A stretch of 64,000 bases of DNA from Paraburkholderia sp. CNPSo 3272 (GTDB lineage: Bacteria; Pseudomonadota; Gammaproteobacteria; Burkholderiales; Burkholderiaceae): NCBI RefSeq assembly GCF_024206495.1, contig NZ_JAMBPQ010000003.1, positions 248,001 through 312,000 of the forward strand. The letters are read 5' to 3'. Shown here in pieces: positions 27,740-36,592 of the stretch (the first letter of the stretch is position 1; every line of letters begins with the position of its first letter). A model generated the notes under the pieces. The model was not told where the DNA came from. It saw only the letters and a program-made list of their open reading frames with translations, and made no database searches. A program made the translations under genes and the position numbers.

Positions 27740-28437
27740 GTGCGTGCTCCGTCTGAAAGCATCAATGCCGTAACGTCCGAATAGGAGCGGATACCGTTGA
27801 ATGCACACCACTGTAGCCAAACATACGTTTCGTCTGGATTTACGGAGCTGTCGCCGACTAGTTGGTACACCCGCCCAGAGCGGGTTACTCCGCGTCGAGC
27901 GATTGCGTCAAAATCGAAAATTTCCGAACTCACCCTCGTATGCCCAGTCGCCTCGTTGCGTCCGACAAAATGTCGCGTGAGCAAATCTGTTTCAAGAATA
28001 TGCCAGGCACTCAGTCGAACCATCGGCTGCTCAGACACGGAAGGTGTCAGCCACAATGACATTGCCGATTCCCAGTCGCAGACATTATGTCGTGTTGGAG
28101 ATTCGGTGTGTGACCGCCAGCGAAGTACTTCCGCCGTCACGTCAGTCGGTGACGGCTGCCGGAACAAAGCGCACCACGCCGTCCACATCTGGAGCCAGTC
28201 GTCGGTCGACCCCGGAAGTCCAACTAGGCGATATGTACAGCCAGCGTTGGAAATTCCAACCATCGTGACCAGGTCAAGGTTGCGTATGGCCGGGCTGGCA
28301 TGGCATCTTTTGTGCGCAACGTCGATGCCGACGAAATGGCATCCATGGCCTGCTTGCAGGATGCGCCATTCGAGAAGAGCAACCTTGGGGCCGTTGAGAC
28401 CAGAGTCACTAGAGAAAGTTTGAACTAGCGCACTCAT
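27736..28437 (-). CDS. Two tandem copies of the uncharacterised repeat domain
   Basis: From ATG 28437 the protein has 233 aa. Copy one: LEWRILQAGHGCHFVGIDV, then AGCTYRLVG, closing with PTDVTAEVL. Copy two: AWHILETDLLTRHFVGRNEA, then RRGVTRSGRVYQLVG and YSDVTALML. Both align with the N-terminal domain of the HTH protein at 25843-26469. No known catalytic motif is visible; the fold looks beta-rich with conserved Gly, Arg and Tyr. The frame extends upstream to 28674 but that part is not domain-like, and the ribosome site at 28437 is weak. The gene is coupled to the broken BPSL0761 gene. Confidence 0.6.
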   Translation of the reverse strand: MSALVQTFSSDSGLNGPKVALLEWRILQAGHGCHFVGIDVAHKRCHASPAIRNLDLVTMVGISNAGCTYRLVGLPGSTDDWLQMWTAWCALFRQPSPTDVTAEVLRWRSHTESPTRHNVCDWESAMSLWLTPSVSEQPMVRLSAWHILETDLLTRHFVGRNEATGHTRVSSEIFDFDAIARRGVTRSGRVYQLVGDSSVNPDETYVWLQWCAFNGIRSYSDVTALMLSDGART

Positions 28438-28775
28438 GGCGATTGCTTTGCACACCAAATCGATACACGGCAAGTTGCTGACCAGAATTTTCTGGGGACC
28501 ATCGAGCAGCGCGGGCCGAGCGCCAAGACTTCTACCACAACATCTGACGGGCGGGCTACGCAGCACCGGCCGACCCAACGTGGGGCATGCGCGCCAACGA
28601 CAGAAAGGAAAATGAAATATTGCTTGGCCGTCCAAGTGTTGAGTCGGACCGCTCGGCGGCTCGGTCGCAGTCAAGCAGAGGCGTCTCCCGAGCCAGAACT
28701 CTAGCCAAGCACGAGAGCCATAGGTGAGATATTTATCTCACTTTTAGTCTAGTCGGCCCTATGCAAAATGCAAGC
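28438..28775. other. Intergenic region without a supported gene
   Basis: About 340 bases. Near 28720-28755 the plus strand is AT-rich compared with its surroundings and could hold a promoter. I see no coding segment I would defend. Confidence 0.35.
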
Positions 28776-29297
28776 TCAATCGGACGAGGCGTCGCCCATG
28801 GTATCTGCGGTTCGCAACGCTGCACGGCGGAGGTCGCCGAGGTCAATGTAGCGGTCGGCGCTGGGGCTACCGAGCACCGTCAGGCACTGTAGGAAAAAAG
28901 TGACGGTAAATTTTCCGGACGAAACGTGGCGCGCGACGGTCCTCGGTGTGGCGCGGACACCTACCAGCGCCAGTCGGCGCGTTAGCTCCGCCGAGGTTAT
29001 CCAAGGCTGAGCCGCCAGTTCCGCACCAAGCGCGGCGGCCGCACGCTGCTCCCAAGACCCTTCTCGAGAGATTGCCGCCGACCATAACGGAGGTGGCTCT
29101 GAGTCTGTGATATGCAGAATTTGGAGGAGCAAGCTGAACTGTGCCGTGCCTCTGGATATACGCGATACGAGCGCGCGCTCGCTGTCGTCCTCGCCCGCAG
29201 CGACTAGAGCCTCCGCCAACTGCGCGTAGGTTACGTCTTTCCTCGCTAGCGCTACGCGAAGAACGCGTGCCGCCAGGTTCGGCCATGAGTCACCCAC
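28776..29297 (-). CDS. Protein with two tandem DUF6471 domains
   Basis: A 173-aa protein in two halves with the same pattern. First: LAARVLRVALARKDVTYAQL, then LVSRISRGTAQFSLLLQIL. Second: AAALGAELAAQPWITSAELT, then TVARHVSSGKFTVTFFLQCL. This is the DUF6471 domain, a short HTH-like unit (ELKRRGVTYAxL...NKxSRGxFxxxFFLQCL) normally present once. GTG 29297 is the likely start, with AGGA nine bases upstream. By its look it is a DNA-binding regulator, and a palindrome lies in its upstream region. Confidence 0.75.
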   Translation of the reverse strand: MGDSWPNLAARVLRVALARKDVTYAQLAEALVAAGEDDSERALVSRISRGTAQFSLLLQILHITDSEPPPLWSAAISREGSWEQRAAAALGAELAAQPWITSAELTRRLALVGVRATPRTVARHVSSGKFTVTFFLQCLTVLGSPSADRYIDLGDLRRAALRTADTMGDASSD

Positions 29298-29309
29298 AGC
29301 AGGAATTCC

Positions 29310-29338
29310 TTGCCACGAACACGCATACCCCCTATACT
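29310..29338 (+). promoter_or_regulatory. Probable sigma-70 promoter, rightward
   Basis: TTGCCA (29310-29315) and TATACT (29333-29338) are separated by exactly 17 bases. It points away from the DUF6471 gene toward the HAD-like gene at 29823. The 525-base gap 29298-29822 holds no other gene I can support, so a leader or a small RNA is possible. Confidence 0.55.
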
Positions 29339-29359
29339 AAAAGTGCGATAAAAATCTCA

Positions 29360-29387
29360 GTTTTCGACAACTCGACAACTCGAAAAC
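29360..29387. promoter_or_regulatory. 28-bp inverted repeat, candidate operator
   Basis: Perfect 8-bp arms GTTTTCGA and TCGAAAAC flank 12 bases that also contain direct repeats of CGACAACT. It lies 63 bases upstream of the DUF6471 gene and 22 bases after the rightward -10 element, a good place for an autorepressor site. Confidence 0.5.
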
Positions 29388-29822
29388 ACAAACCATGGCC
29401 GCAAGCGCGACAAAACTCGTAAGTGTAAGACGGTAACCCAGAAGAGACCAGCGATACCGAAGGAAGTCCCGAGATATATACGAACTCGCATGGCGATACT
29501 TTTGGCGGCCAAGCTTCCGCACCGCGCGGCGACGCCACTGCACTGAGCCTTTTTCAGCACGAGGAAAAGTCGGATTGCCACTCTGCTTGGCGCGTATGCG
29601 CCGTCGTCTCGCGAAAGCGAAAAGGCAGATGTTGCGAAATTCGGCGGGTCAGTTGGATGACTAGGCCGCACAAAGCGCCACAACGACGCCGCCCGAAACC
29701 AACCCGCTATCCGATAGCAGAGACGGCTTCCGAGGACGCTTTCATTTCGTCGATTGCGCCCCTCGGCTCACATCCGTCGCGTGGAACAAGACTCTTCAGG
29801 CATCTGAAGTGGGTAGGCGAAT

Positions 29823-30317
29823 ATGAATATCTATCTCAACTTCGATGGCGTGTTGCATCCTGACGAGGTCCATTTCAGTGAAGGTCGCATGCCAGCCCTT
29901 GCGACGCGAGGTCACAAGCCGTTCGAGCACGCTAACGTTCTCTCCGACCTGCTGACTCCGTATCCCAAGGCGACAATTGTGTTGAACACATGGTGGACGT
30001 TCTTCCTTGGAGTAGACGATTGTCTAGCCATGCTGCCGTGGGCACTGGCGCATCGAGTCATCGGAACAACGCTAAAACGAGCGTCCGCTTATACTCGCAT
30101 GCCGACACGCGTGAGCGAGGCAGCAGACCACGTTGCTCAACGTCATGAACCATTCCCCCTCATCCTCGACCACAACAAGTCGCGCTACAGCAGCGAGCTT
30201 GTGCCGCATGTTGTTCTTCTGAGGGCCGAAAATGGACTTTCCAGCTCGCCGGCTCAGCAGTTCATAGTCAGGCGACTTGCAGCCATACAATCGCTCGAAA
30301 ATAATTCGTATGCCTAA
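29823..30317 (+). CDS. HAD_SAK_2-like protein with altered nucleophile
   Basis: A 164-aa paralogue of the HAD protein at 25092-25613. It aligns along the whole domain: MNIYLNFDGVLHP (motif I), YPKATIVLNTWWTFFLG (motif II region), ALAHRVIGTTL and PLILDHNKSRY (acidic motif region). The first Asp of the DxD motif is Asn here and the motif II Ser-Asp is Asn-Thr, so the usual phosphoaspartate chemistry should be lost. No strong ribosome site is seen. It may be a binding or inhibitory paralogue. Confidence 0.65.
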   Translation: MNIYLNFDGVLHPDEVHFSEGRMPALATRGHKPFEHANVLSDLLTPYPKATIVLNTWWTFFLGVDDCLAMLPWALAHRVIGTTLKRASAYTRMPTRVSEAADHVAQRHEPFPLILDHNKSRYSSELVPHVVLLRAENGLSSSPAQQFIVRRLAAIQSLENNSYA

Positions 30318-30639
30318 ATGGTTCTAACCGAACCGACCACACCCTGGCGTCTATAATCAGCGGCGGACGGGTATAAACCATCTACAGTTGCTAAAGAGTT
30401 TAATATTTCTGTTTACACCTTCAGGCGGAACTGTTTTTCTTCACCTTTGTACCTTCATGGTCTATTATTCTGGCGATGGGGCATCGCCTTGGGTTGAATT
30501 TGTCAATTGCTTTGGCGCATCTGCGGCGACCGGCGTTGGGAGCCTGCGGCCTGGAACTCTGCGGGAACCCGGCACATCGTAAGCAATCGCACGATGTCAA
30601 TGGCCCGGAGGTGCCCTCACACTGCACCCGGAGGGCAAC
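30318..30639. other. AT-richer intergenic region
   Basis: About 320 bases, lower in GC than the surroundings around 30380-30470, with no gene I can support. It could contain a promoter for the downstream small gene and the transposition operon. Confidence 0.35.
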
Positions 30640-30903
30640 ATGGAAATTCGCCTACCTGTCTCTGGTCTTGGTTCGCGCCCCCCACAGGACGCATCGAGTT
30701 CCAAATGCACGGAACTGCACATAGTGTGCACAGTCGACAAAGGCTCCCGGTTCACGTGGAGGGGCAAGAGCGGCTTGTTCGTAATTCTTCGCGTCACGGA
30801 AGACACGATTTTATATCGCTCAGCGTCGAACGAACGAATCTACTGCATGCCCCAGAGTGAGTTTGTGCGCTGCCTACTGCGTCAGGAAATCTACCTTCTT
30901 TAG
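30640..30903 (+). CDS. Small hypothetical protein upstream of the transposition genes
   Basis: An 87-aa protein (MEIRLPVSGLGSRPPQDASS..., then SGLFVILRVTEDTILYRSAS) with CGGAGGG placed correctly before the ATG. It looks like a small beta-barrel-type fold. It lies 227 bases upstream of the transposase gene in the same direction; some Tn7-like elements carry short genes here, but I recognise no family. Confidence 0.5.
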   Translation: MEIRLPVSGLGSRPPQDASSSKCTELHIVCTVDKGSRFTWRGKSGLFVILRVTEDTILYRSASNERIYCMPQSEFVRCLLRQEIYLL

Positions 30904-31071
30904 AAAGGCTCGCGGATAAGTCTTCGCAAGCCCGCGTCAAATCGCACCGAGCAATATGAAGGCAAAGAGGCCATTGGGCGAAAGTCCTACCACACACCCG
31001 CGTAGCGCTGATGTTCGGAAGTAGGCGACTCGTTGCGTGCTAGAGACCTCAAAGCAGGACTCTCACTGGTA

Positions 31072-31101
31072 CGAGAGCTATCGGAAAACTCCTAGCTCTC
31101 G
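31072..31101. promoter_or_regulatory. Inverted repeat 30 bases upstream of the transposase start
   Basis: Perfect 9-bp arms CGAGAGCTA and TAGCTCTCG enclose 12 bases. No T-run follows on either strand, so it is unlikely to be a terminator. An operator, or an mRNA structure limiting translation of the GTG-started transposase, fits better. Confidence 0.5.
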
Positions 31102-31130
31102 GCGGTAAATGTAGCTGACAGGTAGCGTAG

Positions 31131-34070
31131 GTGAGTATTCAGTTACCAATCAAGCTGCCCCCGTTATCAAAGTGGCAGCTATGTGATAAAGAGTTGACGG
31201 AACGTGCTCCGATAGGCCCAGCTCGGCCATACACGCACTCGGAGTTACTCGATGCGTTTGCTGAGTGGGGTACGCCAGACAGCGGAAAGAAGTACATTAT
31301 TAGCTCGAGACTACATTCCCCTGTGCGAAAGGTTAGAGGCGGCGCGGGCAATTCCGTCACCTGCTATACGTCGCGGAAAATGAAGCGGCGCGTCGCAACC
31401 GAAAGCCGCAACGTGGAATTTCCGGCTGTTTATCGATACGACCTTGACGACGTCACGCGCGAGCTCTACTGCCAACCGGAACAGGTCAGCATTCCAACGA
31501 TAATAAGAAGGACCTTCGCGGACGGTCGCTCGAGCGAGTACATCCAAGATGTTCCATACACGCCTGACATTCTGAGATTGACTGCAGCGGGCCCGTTTGT
31601 AGACGAATGGAAGACTGAAAAACTCTTGCAAGAGCTTGCCACACGGTATCCATGGCGATATTACAAGTCAGAAAGTGATAACACCTGGCATTGCCCTGAA
31701 AAAGAGCAGTTTTTTGCCGAGATGGGCATCACTTTCTGCCTTCGGTCCTCCGTCGAGCACAATCCCGTCTTCATTACAAACCTTCAACACCTCAGAGACT
31801 TTCTAGGCGAAGGTTCAGAACCATTATCTGAATATGCCTTTAATGCAATCAAGTCTCTCGTCGAAAAGCCCGGCGCATTGAGCCTTGCCGCTCTCTGTGA
31901 GAAAGCTTTCGATGACGTCACTCCATGGAATGAGCCTGTTATCGCCCCCACGCCGCAAGGGAAGTTCAGGGTAGATGATGTGTGGAAGGCAATCGCCGAG
32001 CAGCGGCTTCACGTCGACCTCGATTTCGACGACCTTTCCGAACCCCATGATGTAGCTGTCTGCTCTAGTCGCGAGCAGCTCGAGTTGGTCAAGTGGAACC
32101 GGCCTCCGCTGCATGCCGTTGCAGAGGCTTTCACATTTGACGTCGAGGTAGGCAGCGACTTTATGTTTCGAGGTACGCCCGAAGTCTTCACGATTTCAGG
32201 AATGCCCACAGGGAAAGTCCTGTACTACAGCGATTCATCAGTGACTCTTGCAGCGGAAATGCCGGAATTGCAGTTTCAATCCGCGTTGTACTCCGGCGAC
32301 ATCATCATGTTGTCGACTCCCAAGAGCACCGAAGAGCTTTTGGCTCAGCATGAGCACTATGAAGACGGACGCATTAAACAAGCTCGCGACCGCTTTCTAC
32401 TCCTGGAAGCGCTTGAACATGCTCCGCGCGGCACGCAGGTCGCGGTCGGCGTTGGGATTCGACAGGTTCAGCGCCTGAAGAAAAAAATGCGAGAGGCCGG
32501 AGATTCGGCACCACTGCAGATGCTTGCACTAATTCGCCGGCGTCCCCCTGGGCGCGGGCGACAAATTAGTGAAGCGAAACTCGACGTGATTCGTGAAATT
32601 GCTCGCAGGCACAACAATCCCACAAATCCCCTCATAAGCAACGCCTACGAAGATTGTAAAACCCTTTGCGCCGAGCGCGGTATAGAGTTTCCGCCGTCCA
32701 AGAACACTTTCTACCGACACTATCGCGCATTTTTTGACATTCGCTCTCGTGAGGGAAGTCGTCGAGCATACAATGCCGAGCCCATCGTTTGGTATTTAAA
32801 CCACGAAGATAAAGTTCACGGAGGTCGGCCATTTCATCGCGTCCACATCGACCATACGAAACTTGACATCATAATTTACATTCGCGGATACGGAGGACGT
32901 GTATATAGGATTAGGCCGTGGCTCACCATCATCATGGATGCAACGTCGCGCGCCGTACTTGCATTTTATCTGGCCGCTCACGCCCCGAGCGCAACGAGCT
33001 GCATGATGGCTATACGCGAGATGATAAGGCTTCACCGGCGTATGCCAGAATTCATCGTCGTTGACGGCGGCAAAGACCTTCAGTCCCTTGCCTTCGAATC
33101 GCTTTGTCACCTTTACGACGTAACGCGCGAGACCCGTCCCTATCACGAGGCTCGCTTCGGTGCAGTCATCGAGCGGCTTTTTGGAATAACGAACCAGTTG
33201 CTTATCTACAAGCTCGTCGGCAACACAAAAGCAATGAAACACGTAAGGACGGTCACCCGGCAAGTTGACCCAGCGCGGGCAGACCATATGAGCTTCGCAC
33301 AATTACATGGGCTTCTGGAAGATTTCTTCTATGTTCGTTACAACCGGGAGCGCGTGCATCCGGCGCACGACCACACTCCAGAAGATTACATGAACAAGGG
33401 GTTCATCCAGACTGGCCGCCGCCTTAGGCGGCTGTGTCCGTTTAACCGCCGGTTTATGATTCAAACCTGCATCCCCGTATCGCGTGGTGGAACGCGAACC
33501 GTTGACCCGCAGAGGGGCATCCAAATTGGGCCTTTGCATTACTGGACCGACGAGTTTTCGCGTCTGCGCAGTAGAGAACGGAACGTCCCGGTGCTCGTCG
33601 ATATGTGGGACGTCAGCGTCGCGTGGGCCTCCATTCGTGGACGTTGGGTTCGATGTGAATCGAAGCTGTTGATGCAATACCGTCGATTGACCGCCATTGA
33701 ACTTCGTTATGCATTCTATGAGGTTTGGCTTCGCTTGCGGAAAGCGCCTGAGGAATCGTTTGAGTCCTTGCTCGACGACGTACTGAACGACCACGTTCTC
33801 CCAGCTGTCGCAGACGCTACGGCTGCGACTCACCGTATATACGGCGCGGTAGGCATAGCCGACGTCATACCTCGCGAGACCGACGGCGAAACGCTCAAAG
33901 GTGACGACAAATCAGCGTCCGCTCAGACGGGAACCGAACAAGCGCCTACAACCGTCGATAGGCCACCATCGAAGCCTCAACCTGCGTCAAACACTTCGAA
34001 CGCTGGCGAATCGTTGGTTCAGAAATTCAATTTGGATTACGAATCATTGCCAGTTTATCGCCCCCTCTAA
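31131..34070 (+). CDS. Tn7-like transposase, TnsA-TnsB fusion
   Basis: A 979-aa protein. Residues 90-205 look like the TnsA endonuclease: Glu96 in RNVEFPAVY, CQPEQ, Asp146 in YTPDIL and Glu159-x-Lys161 in VDEWKTEK. Residues 430-535 are helix-turn-helix-rich DNA-binding segments. Residues 568-700 form the retroviral-integrase core with Asp574 (HIDHTKLD), Asp645 (VVDGGKD) and Glu681 (VIERLFG), a D-D-(35)-E spacing. A Mu/TnsB-type C-domain (GGTRTVDPQRGIQIGPLHYW) and a disordered tail follow, the latter probably contacting the ATPase. Start GTG 31131 with AGGTAG upstream. With both strands cut, movement should be cut-and-paste. Confidence 0.85.
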   Translation: MSIQLPIKLPPLSKWQLCDKELTERAPIGPARPYTHSELLDAFAEWGTPDSGKKYIISSRLHSPVRKVRGGAGNSVTCYTSRKMKRRVATESRNVEFPAVYRYDLDDVTRELYCQPEQVSIPTIIRRTFADGRSSEYIQDVPYTPDILRLTAAGPFVDEWKTEKLLQELATRYPWRYYKSESDNTWHCPEKEQFFAEMGITFCLRSSVEHNPVFITNLQHLRDFLGEGSEPLSEYAFNAIKSLVEKPGALSLAALCEKAFDDVTPWNEPVIAPTPQGKFRVDDVWKAIAEQRLHVDLDFDDLSEPHDVAVCSSREQLELVKWNRPPLHAVAEAFTFDVEVGSDFMFRGTPEVFTISGMPTGKVLYYSDSSVTLAAEMPELQFQSALYSGDIIMLSTPKSTEELLAQHEHYEDGRIKQARDRFLLLEALEHAPRGTQVAVGVGIRQVQRLKKKMREAGDSAPLQMLALIRRRPPGRGRQISEAKLDVIREIARRHNNPTNPLISNAYEDCKTLCAERGIEFPPSKNTFYRHYRAFFDIRSREGSRRAYNAEPIVWYLNHEDKVHGGRPFHRVHIDHTKLDIIIYIRGYGGRVYRIRPWLTIIMDATSRAVLAFYLAAHAPSATSCMMAIREMIRLHRRMPEFIVVDGGKDLQSLAFESLCHLYDVTRETRPYHEARFGAVIERLFGITNQLLIYKLVGNTKAMKHVRTVTRQVDPARADHMSFAQLHGLLEDFFYVRYNRERVHPAHDHTPEDYMNKGFIQTGRRLRRLCPFNRRFMIQTCIPVSRGGTRTVDPQRGIQIGPLHYWTDEFSRLRSRERNVPVLVDMWDVSVAWASIRGRWVRCESKLLMQYRRLTAIELRYAFYEVWLRLRKAPEESFESLLDDVLNDHVLPAVADATAATHRIYGAVGIADVIPRETDGETLKGDDKSASAQTGTEQAPTTVDRPPSKPQPASNTSNAGESLVQKFNLDYESLPVYRPL

Positions 34071-34088
34071 CGTTACCGGGAGTATGCC

Positions 34089-35165
34089 ATGCTTACACGT
34101 GAACAAGCGGCTGCGCGTGAACAAGCCATCGCGGGCAGTCCCGCCGACAAAGAAGCATACATGGATGCACTCCGTTTCCCTCACGCGAACCAGGATAAGG
34201 TAATCAATGTGATACGCAACCAAGCGAAGCCGGGTGCCGGGCTTTCTACCACTCTCGTGGTAGGCGGCACCGGTGCCGGCAAGTCGACCTTGGGTAAAAT
34301 GCAATTAGCCGACTATATCTCGTCCAACGCGGTAGAAATCGACAATGACTCAAGCCTTATTCCTGCAGTGATGTGTGAAGTGGATGCAGTCGATGCTAGT
34401 ACTCGTGAACTTAATTGGCCGCTACAGTACACACATTTGTGTCATGCCTTGCTCGCGCCCAGCATACTTGACGGCATCAACAACTATCAAGAACTCGGGA
34501 AGTCACGTGACCTTGTGCGTAACAGTAGACTTATGTTTGAAAAAGCGCTTATAGGGCGAGGAACGACATACCTAATTCTCGATGAGGCTGCCCATTTCAC
34601 TCGCGCAAAGGGAGACCCTCGCGAGTTTGGGAATCTTTTGAAGTCTTTGGCGAATCGGGCAGGCTTTCACTTGCTTGTACTGGGCTCTTACGGTTCCGAG
34701 GAAATTGCCGTGGCAACCGACCAGCTCTCACGCAGATTTGAGGTCGTTCACTACTCGCGATATAAACCGACAAGAGAAGATTTCACAGAATTCTGCAAGT
34801 TTGTGAAATCAGTCGCGGAGGCACTGCCACTCGCTTGCAAGGTTGATATCGCGGGTCAAGTTGAGTACATGTTTACTGGCACATTCGGTTACTGTGGCCA
34901 AGCCGTCGACGTCTTGAGAAGAGCCGTGAAAAAATGCGATGCTGACGGTGGCCGACAATGGAGAGACGAATTTCTTTTTAGCTCGATGCCATCCGAGAGA
35001 GCTCACAGGAAGATTGTAAAGGATACGCTGGTCGGAGAGGATGCCGTCCAGTCTTACCTCCAGAAAGACAGTAAACACAACTACATTACCGAAAAGCAGG
35101 CTCGGGACGAGTTGTTGCTCGACGCGGAGGCGACCAATAGAAATACGCAGAGGAAGCAAGGATGA
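34089..35165 (+). CDS. tniB: TniB/TnsC-type AAA+ transposition ATPase
   Basis: A 358-aa AAA+ ATPase with Walker A GGTGAGKST (about residue 60), Walker B YLILDEAAHF (about residue 161), and a sensor region LVLGSYGSEEI. TnsC/TniB proteins form DNA-bound filaments that pass target choice from TniQ to the transposase. It starts 18 bases after the transposase stop and overlaps the tniQ start (ATGA), so the three genes are one transcript. Confidence 0.9.
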   Translation: MLTREQAAAREQAIAGSPADKEAYMDALRFPHANQDKVINVIRNQAKPGAGLSTTLVVGGTGAGKSTLGKMQLADYISSNAVEIDNDSSLIPAVMCEVDAVDASTRELNWPLQYTHLCHALLAPSILDGINNYQELGKSRDLVRNSRLMFEKALIGRGTTYLILDEAAHFTRAKGDPREFGNLLKSLANRAGFHLLVLGSYGSEEIAVATDQLSRRFEVVHYSRYKPTREDFTEFCKFVKSVAEALPLACKVDIAGQVEYMFTGTFGYCGQAVDVLRRAVKKCDADGGRQWRDEFLFSSMPSERAHRKIVKDTLVGEDAVQSYLQKDSKHNYITEKQARDELLLDAEATNRNTQRKQG

Positions 35166-36502
35166 ACTCCTCTCTTCGGTTGGCGTCTCGACCGGGAGGT
35201 TGGCCAGACGACGCGCCTCCTCGCTCGGCATGCTTCGGACTGTCTCCTGAGGGTTGCAGCGGAGATACTCTTGAAGACCTGCGAAGTTACTTCCGCCGTC
35301 TATCCGCACACCACGGGATGCTTCCCTGGACCTTCGCCTTCCGTGCCATTGCACCACTGCTTGGGGGTCGACACTTCGATAGCCGCAGGCACATAGCCAA
35401 GGATTGCTACGGACTCGCAATATGCGGAATCACGGATTTGGCGGCGAGGTGGTCGAATGCGCTCAATCTTCTCACTCTGCGGCATGACCTAGAGCGTCAT
35501 ACGCTGCGGCCGCTCGGAAGCATGTTGTCGCCATATAAGCTCCTCTCTCGTTGTGAAAGATTTTGTCCAGCGTGCTATGCGCAGGACGACCGGTCAAATA
35601 ATCCGAAATACAACCGGCTGCTCTGGCTAATTGACTGCGTAAAGGCATGCCCGATACACGGGATGCGATTGAAACAGATTCCGACACCGAAAATCGGTGA
35701 CGGAGAAGCGTTCTGGTTGCCAGGTTCATCGCGAGTAGACGGCTCGAATCTGGCAAGGGACGTTGCCGAGGAGGCGTATCCGGAAGAAATAAAGTTCGCG
35801 TGGCTAGTTGTCGACCTACTGGAGGATTGCCAATTGCGTCCTGACGCTTTTCTTGGCTCGCCGGCTATTCCAACTTTTCTGAGCCACGCAAGCGCAAGCC
35901 TTTTCGGCGGAATTGCTGCCACCTTTGCGGCTGAACTTGGAATTAGTAAGGGAGAGTTCCACGGGTGGATGACTGGTGAAGTTCATCCGAGCCTCCACTG
36001 GATTGTTCTTATGGCCTACTGCTGCAACTGCCGCGTTTCCGACGTCTTGCTAGGAAATACGCCGGCCGTCTTTTGGACAGGCCGACCGCGCAATTTAGAT
36101 TATCGGCTCGTGAACAAGAAGCGGAAGGGCGCTTCAGCGCCGACGTCCGTGCTTATCGCAAACTTCGAGCAATTAATCACCTCGGGAAGAGTCCGATGTT
36201 TGCAGGAGGCAGCGGACACACTCGACGTTTCGGTCAAGTTCCTTCACAAAATCGCCCCCGACCATTCTACGCGGCTTATCGAAAACGGTAAGGACTATCA
36301 GAAGGACGCGGCTAAGGCGAACGGAGATGCCAAATTCTCGGAGTTTCTAAGTTCGCACACAAGGCTAAGAACCAAAGGCCCGTATGCATCGCGGCGACTC
36401 GTTGTAGCCGACGTTCGCGAACGAACGGGCCTGACGTTTGGTTTTCGCCAAGCATGCGAATTTCAGCGAAGGGCTAACCGTATGGCTGGCATTGCAGAGT
36501 AG
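35162..36502 (+). CDS. tniQ: TniQ/TnsD-family target-selection protein
   Basis: A 446-aa protein with the TniQ N-domain (LEDLRSYFRRLSAHHGMLPW) and zinc-binding cysteines and His in CPACY and CPIHGMRL (about residues 138 and 163). A long C-terminal half contains helix-turn-helix-like pieces (LQEAADTLDVSVKFLHKI). This length suits the TnsD-like branch that binds a fixed attachment site. The tRNA-Ala gene 143 bases downstream is the obvious candidate site. It overlaps tniB by four bases. Confidence 0.88.
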   Translation: MNSSLRLASRPGGWPDDAPPRSACFGLSPEGCSGDTLEDLRSYFRRLSAHHGMLPWTFAFRAIAPLLGGRHFDSRRHIAKDCYGLAICGITDLAARWSNALNLLTLRHDLERHTLRPLGSMLSPYKLLSRCERFCPACYAQDDRSNNPKYNRLLWLIDCVKACPIHGMRLKQIPTPKIGDGEAFWLPGSSRVDGSNLARDVAEEAYPEEIKFAWLVVDLLEDCQLRPDAFLGSPAIPTFLSHASASLFGGIAATFAAELGISKGEFHGWMTGEVHPSLHWIVLMAYCCNCRVSDVLLGNTPAVFWTGRPRNLDYRLVNKKRKGASAPTSVLIANFEQLITSGRVRCLQEAADTLDVSVKFLHKIAPDHSTRLIENGKDYQKDAAKANGDAKFSEFLSSHTRLRTKGPYASRRLVVADVRERTGLTFGFRQACEFQRRANRMAGIAE

Positions 36503-36578
36503 CATAGTCCAGGCCCGCACTCTTTTTCGGAAAAAATCCAACAAGAGATTGCGAGCGCCGCCCAGTCTAACCAAATCG

Positions 36579-36592
36579 TGTCGTTTACGACA
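36579..36592. repeat. Candidate right terminus of the Tn7-like element
   Basis: The 14-bp near-palindrome TGTCGTTTACGACA ends in ACA, as expected for a Tn7-type end (TGT...ACA), 76 bases after the tniQ stop and 52 bases from the tRNA-Ala 3-prime end. A 5-bp target duplication would be TTCTT (36593-36597). I did not find the mate end in this window. Confidence 0.4.

Larger units (their letters stand above)
30640..36592 (+). mobile_element. Tn7-like transposon module (TnsAB fusion, TniB, TniQ) next to tRNA-Ala
   Basis: Three transposition genes in the order transposase, ATPase, TniQ run toward a tRNA-Ala(GGC) gene with a gap of about 50 bp between a candidate terminus (36592) and the tRNA. This is the arrangement of Tn7-like elements that insert beside tRNA genes through a TniQ/TnsD-type target selector. 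The left end was not found, so the true element may extend far to the left and carry the defence genes as cargo. The start given is only that of the first small gene in the module. Confidence 0.7.

Noticed and set aside
31131..36502. A CRISPR-associated (CAST-type) transposon
   Set aside because: TnsAB, TniB and TniQ are present, but no Cas protein or crRNA-like repeat lies near, so RNA guidance is not supported.
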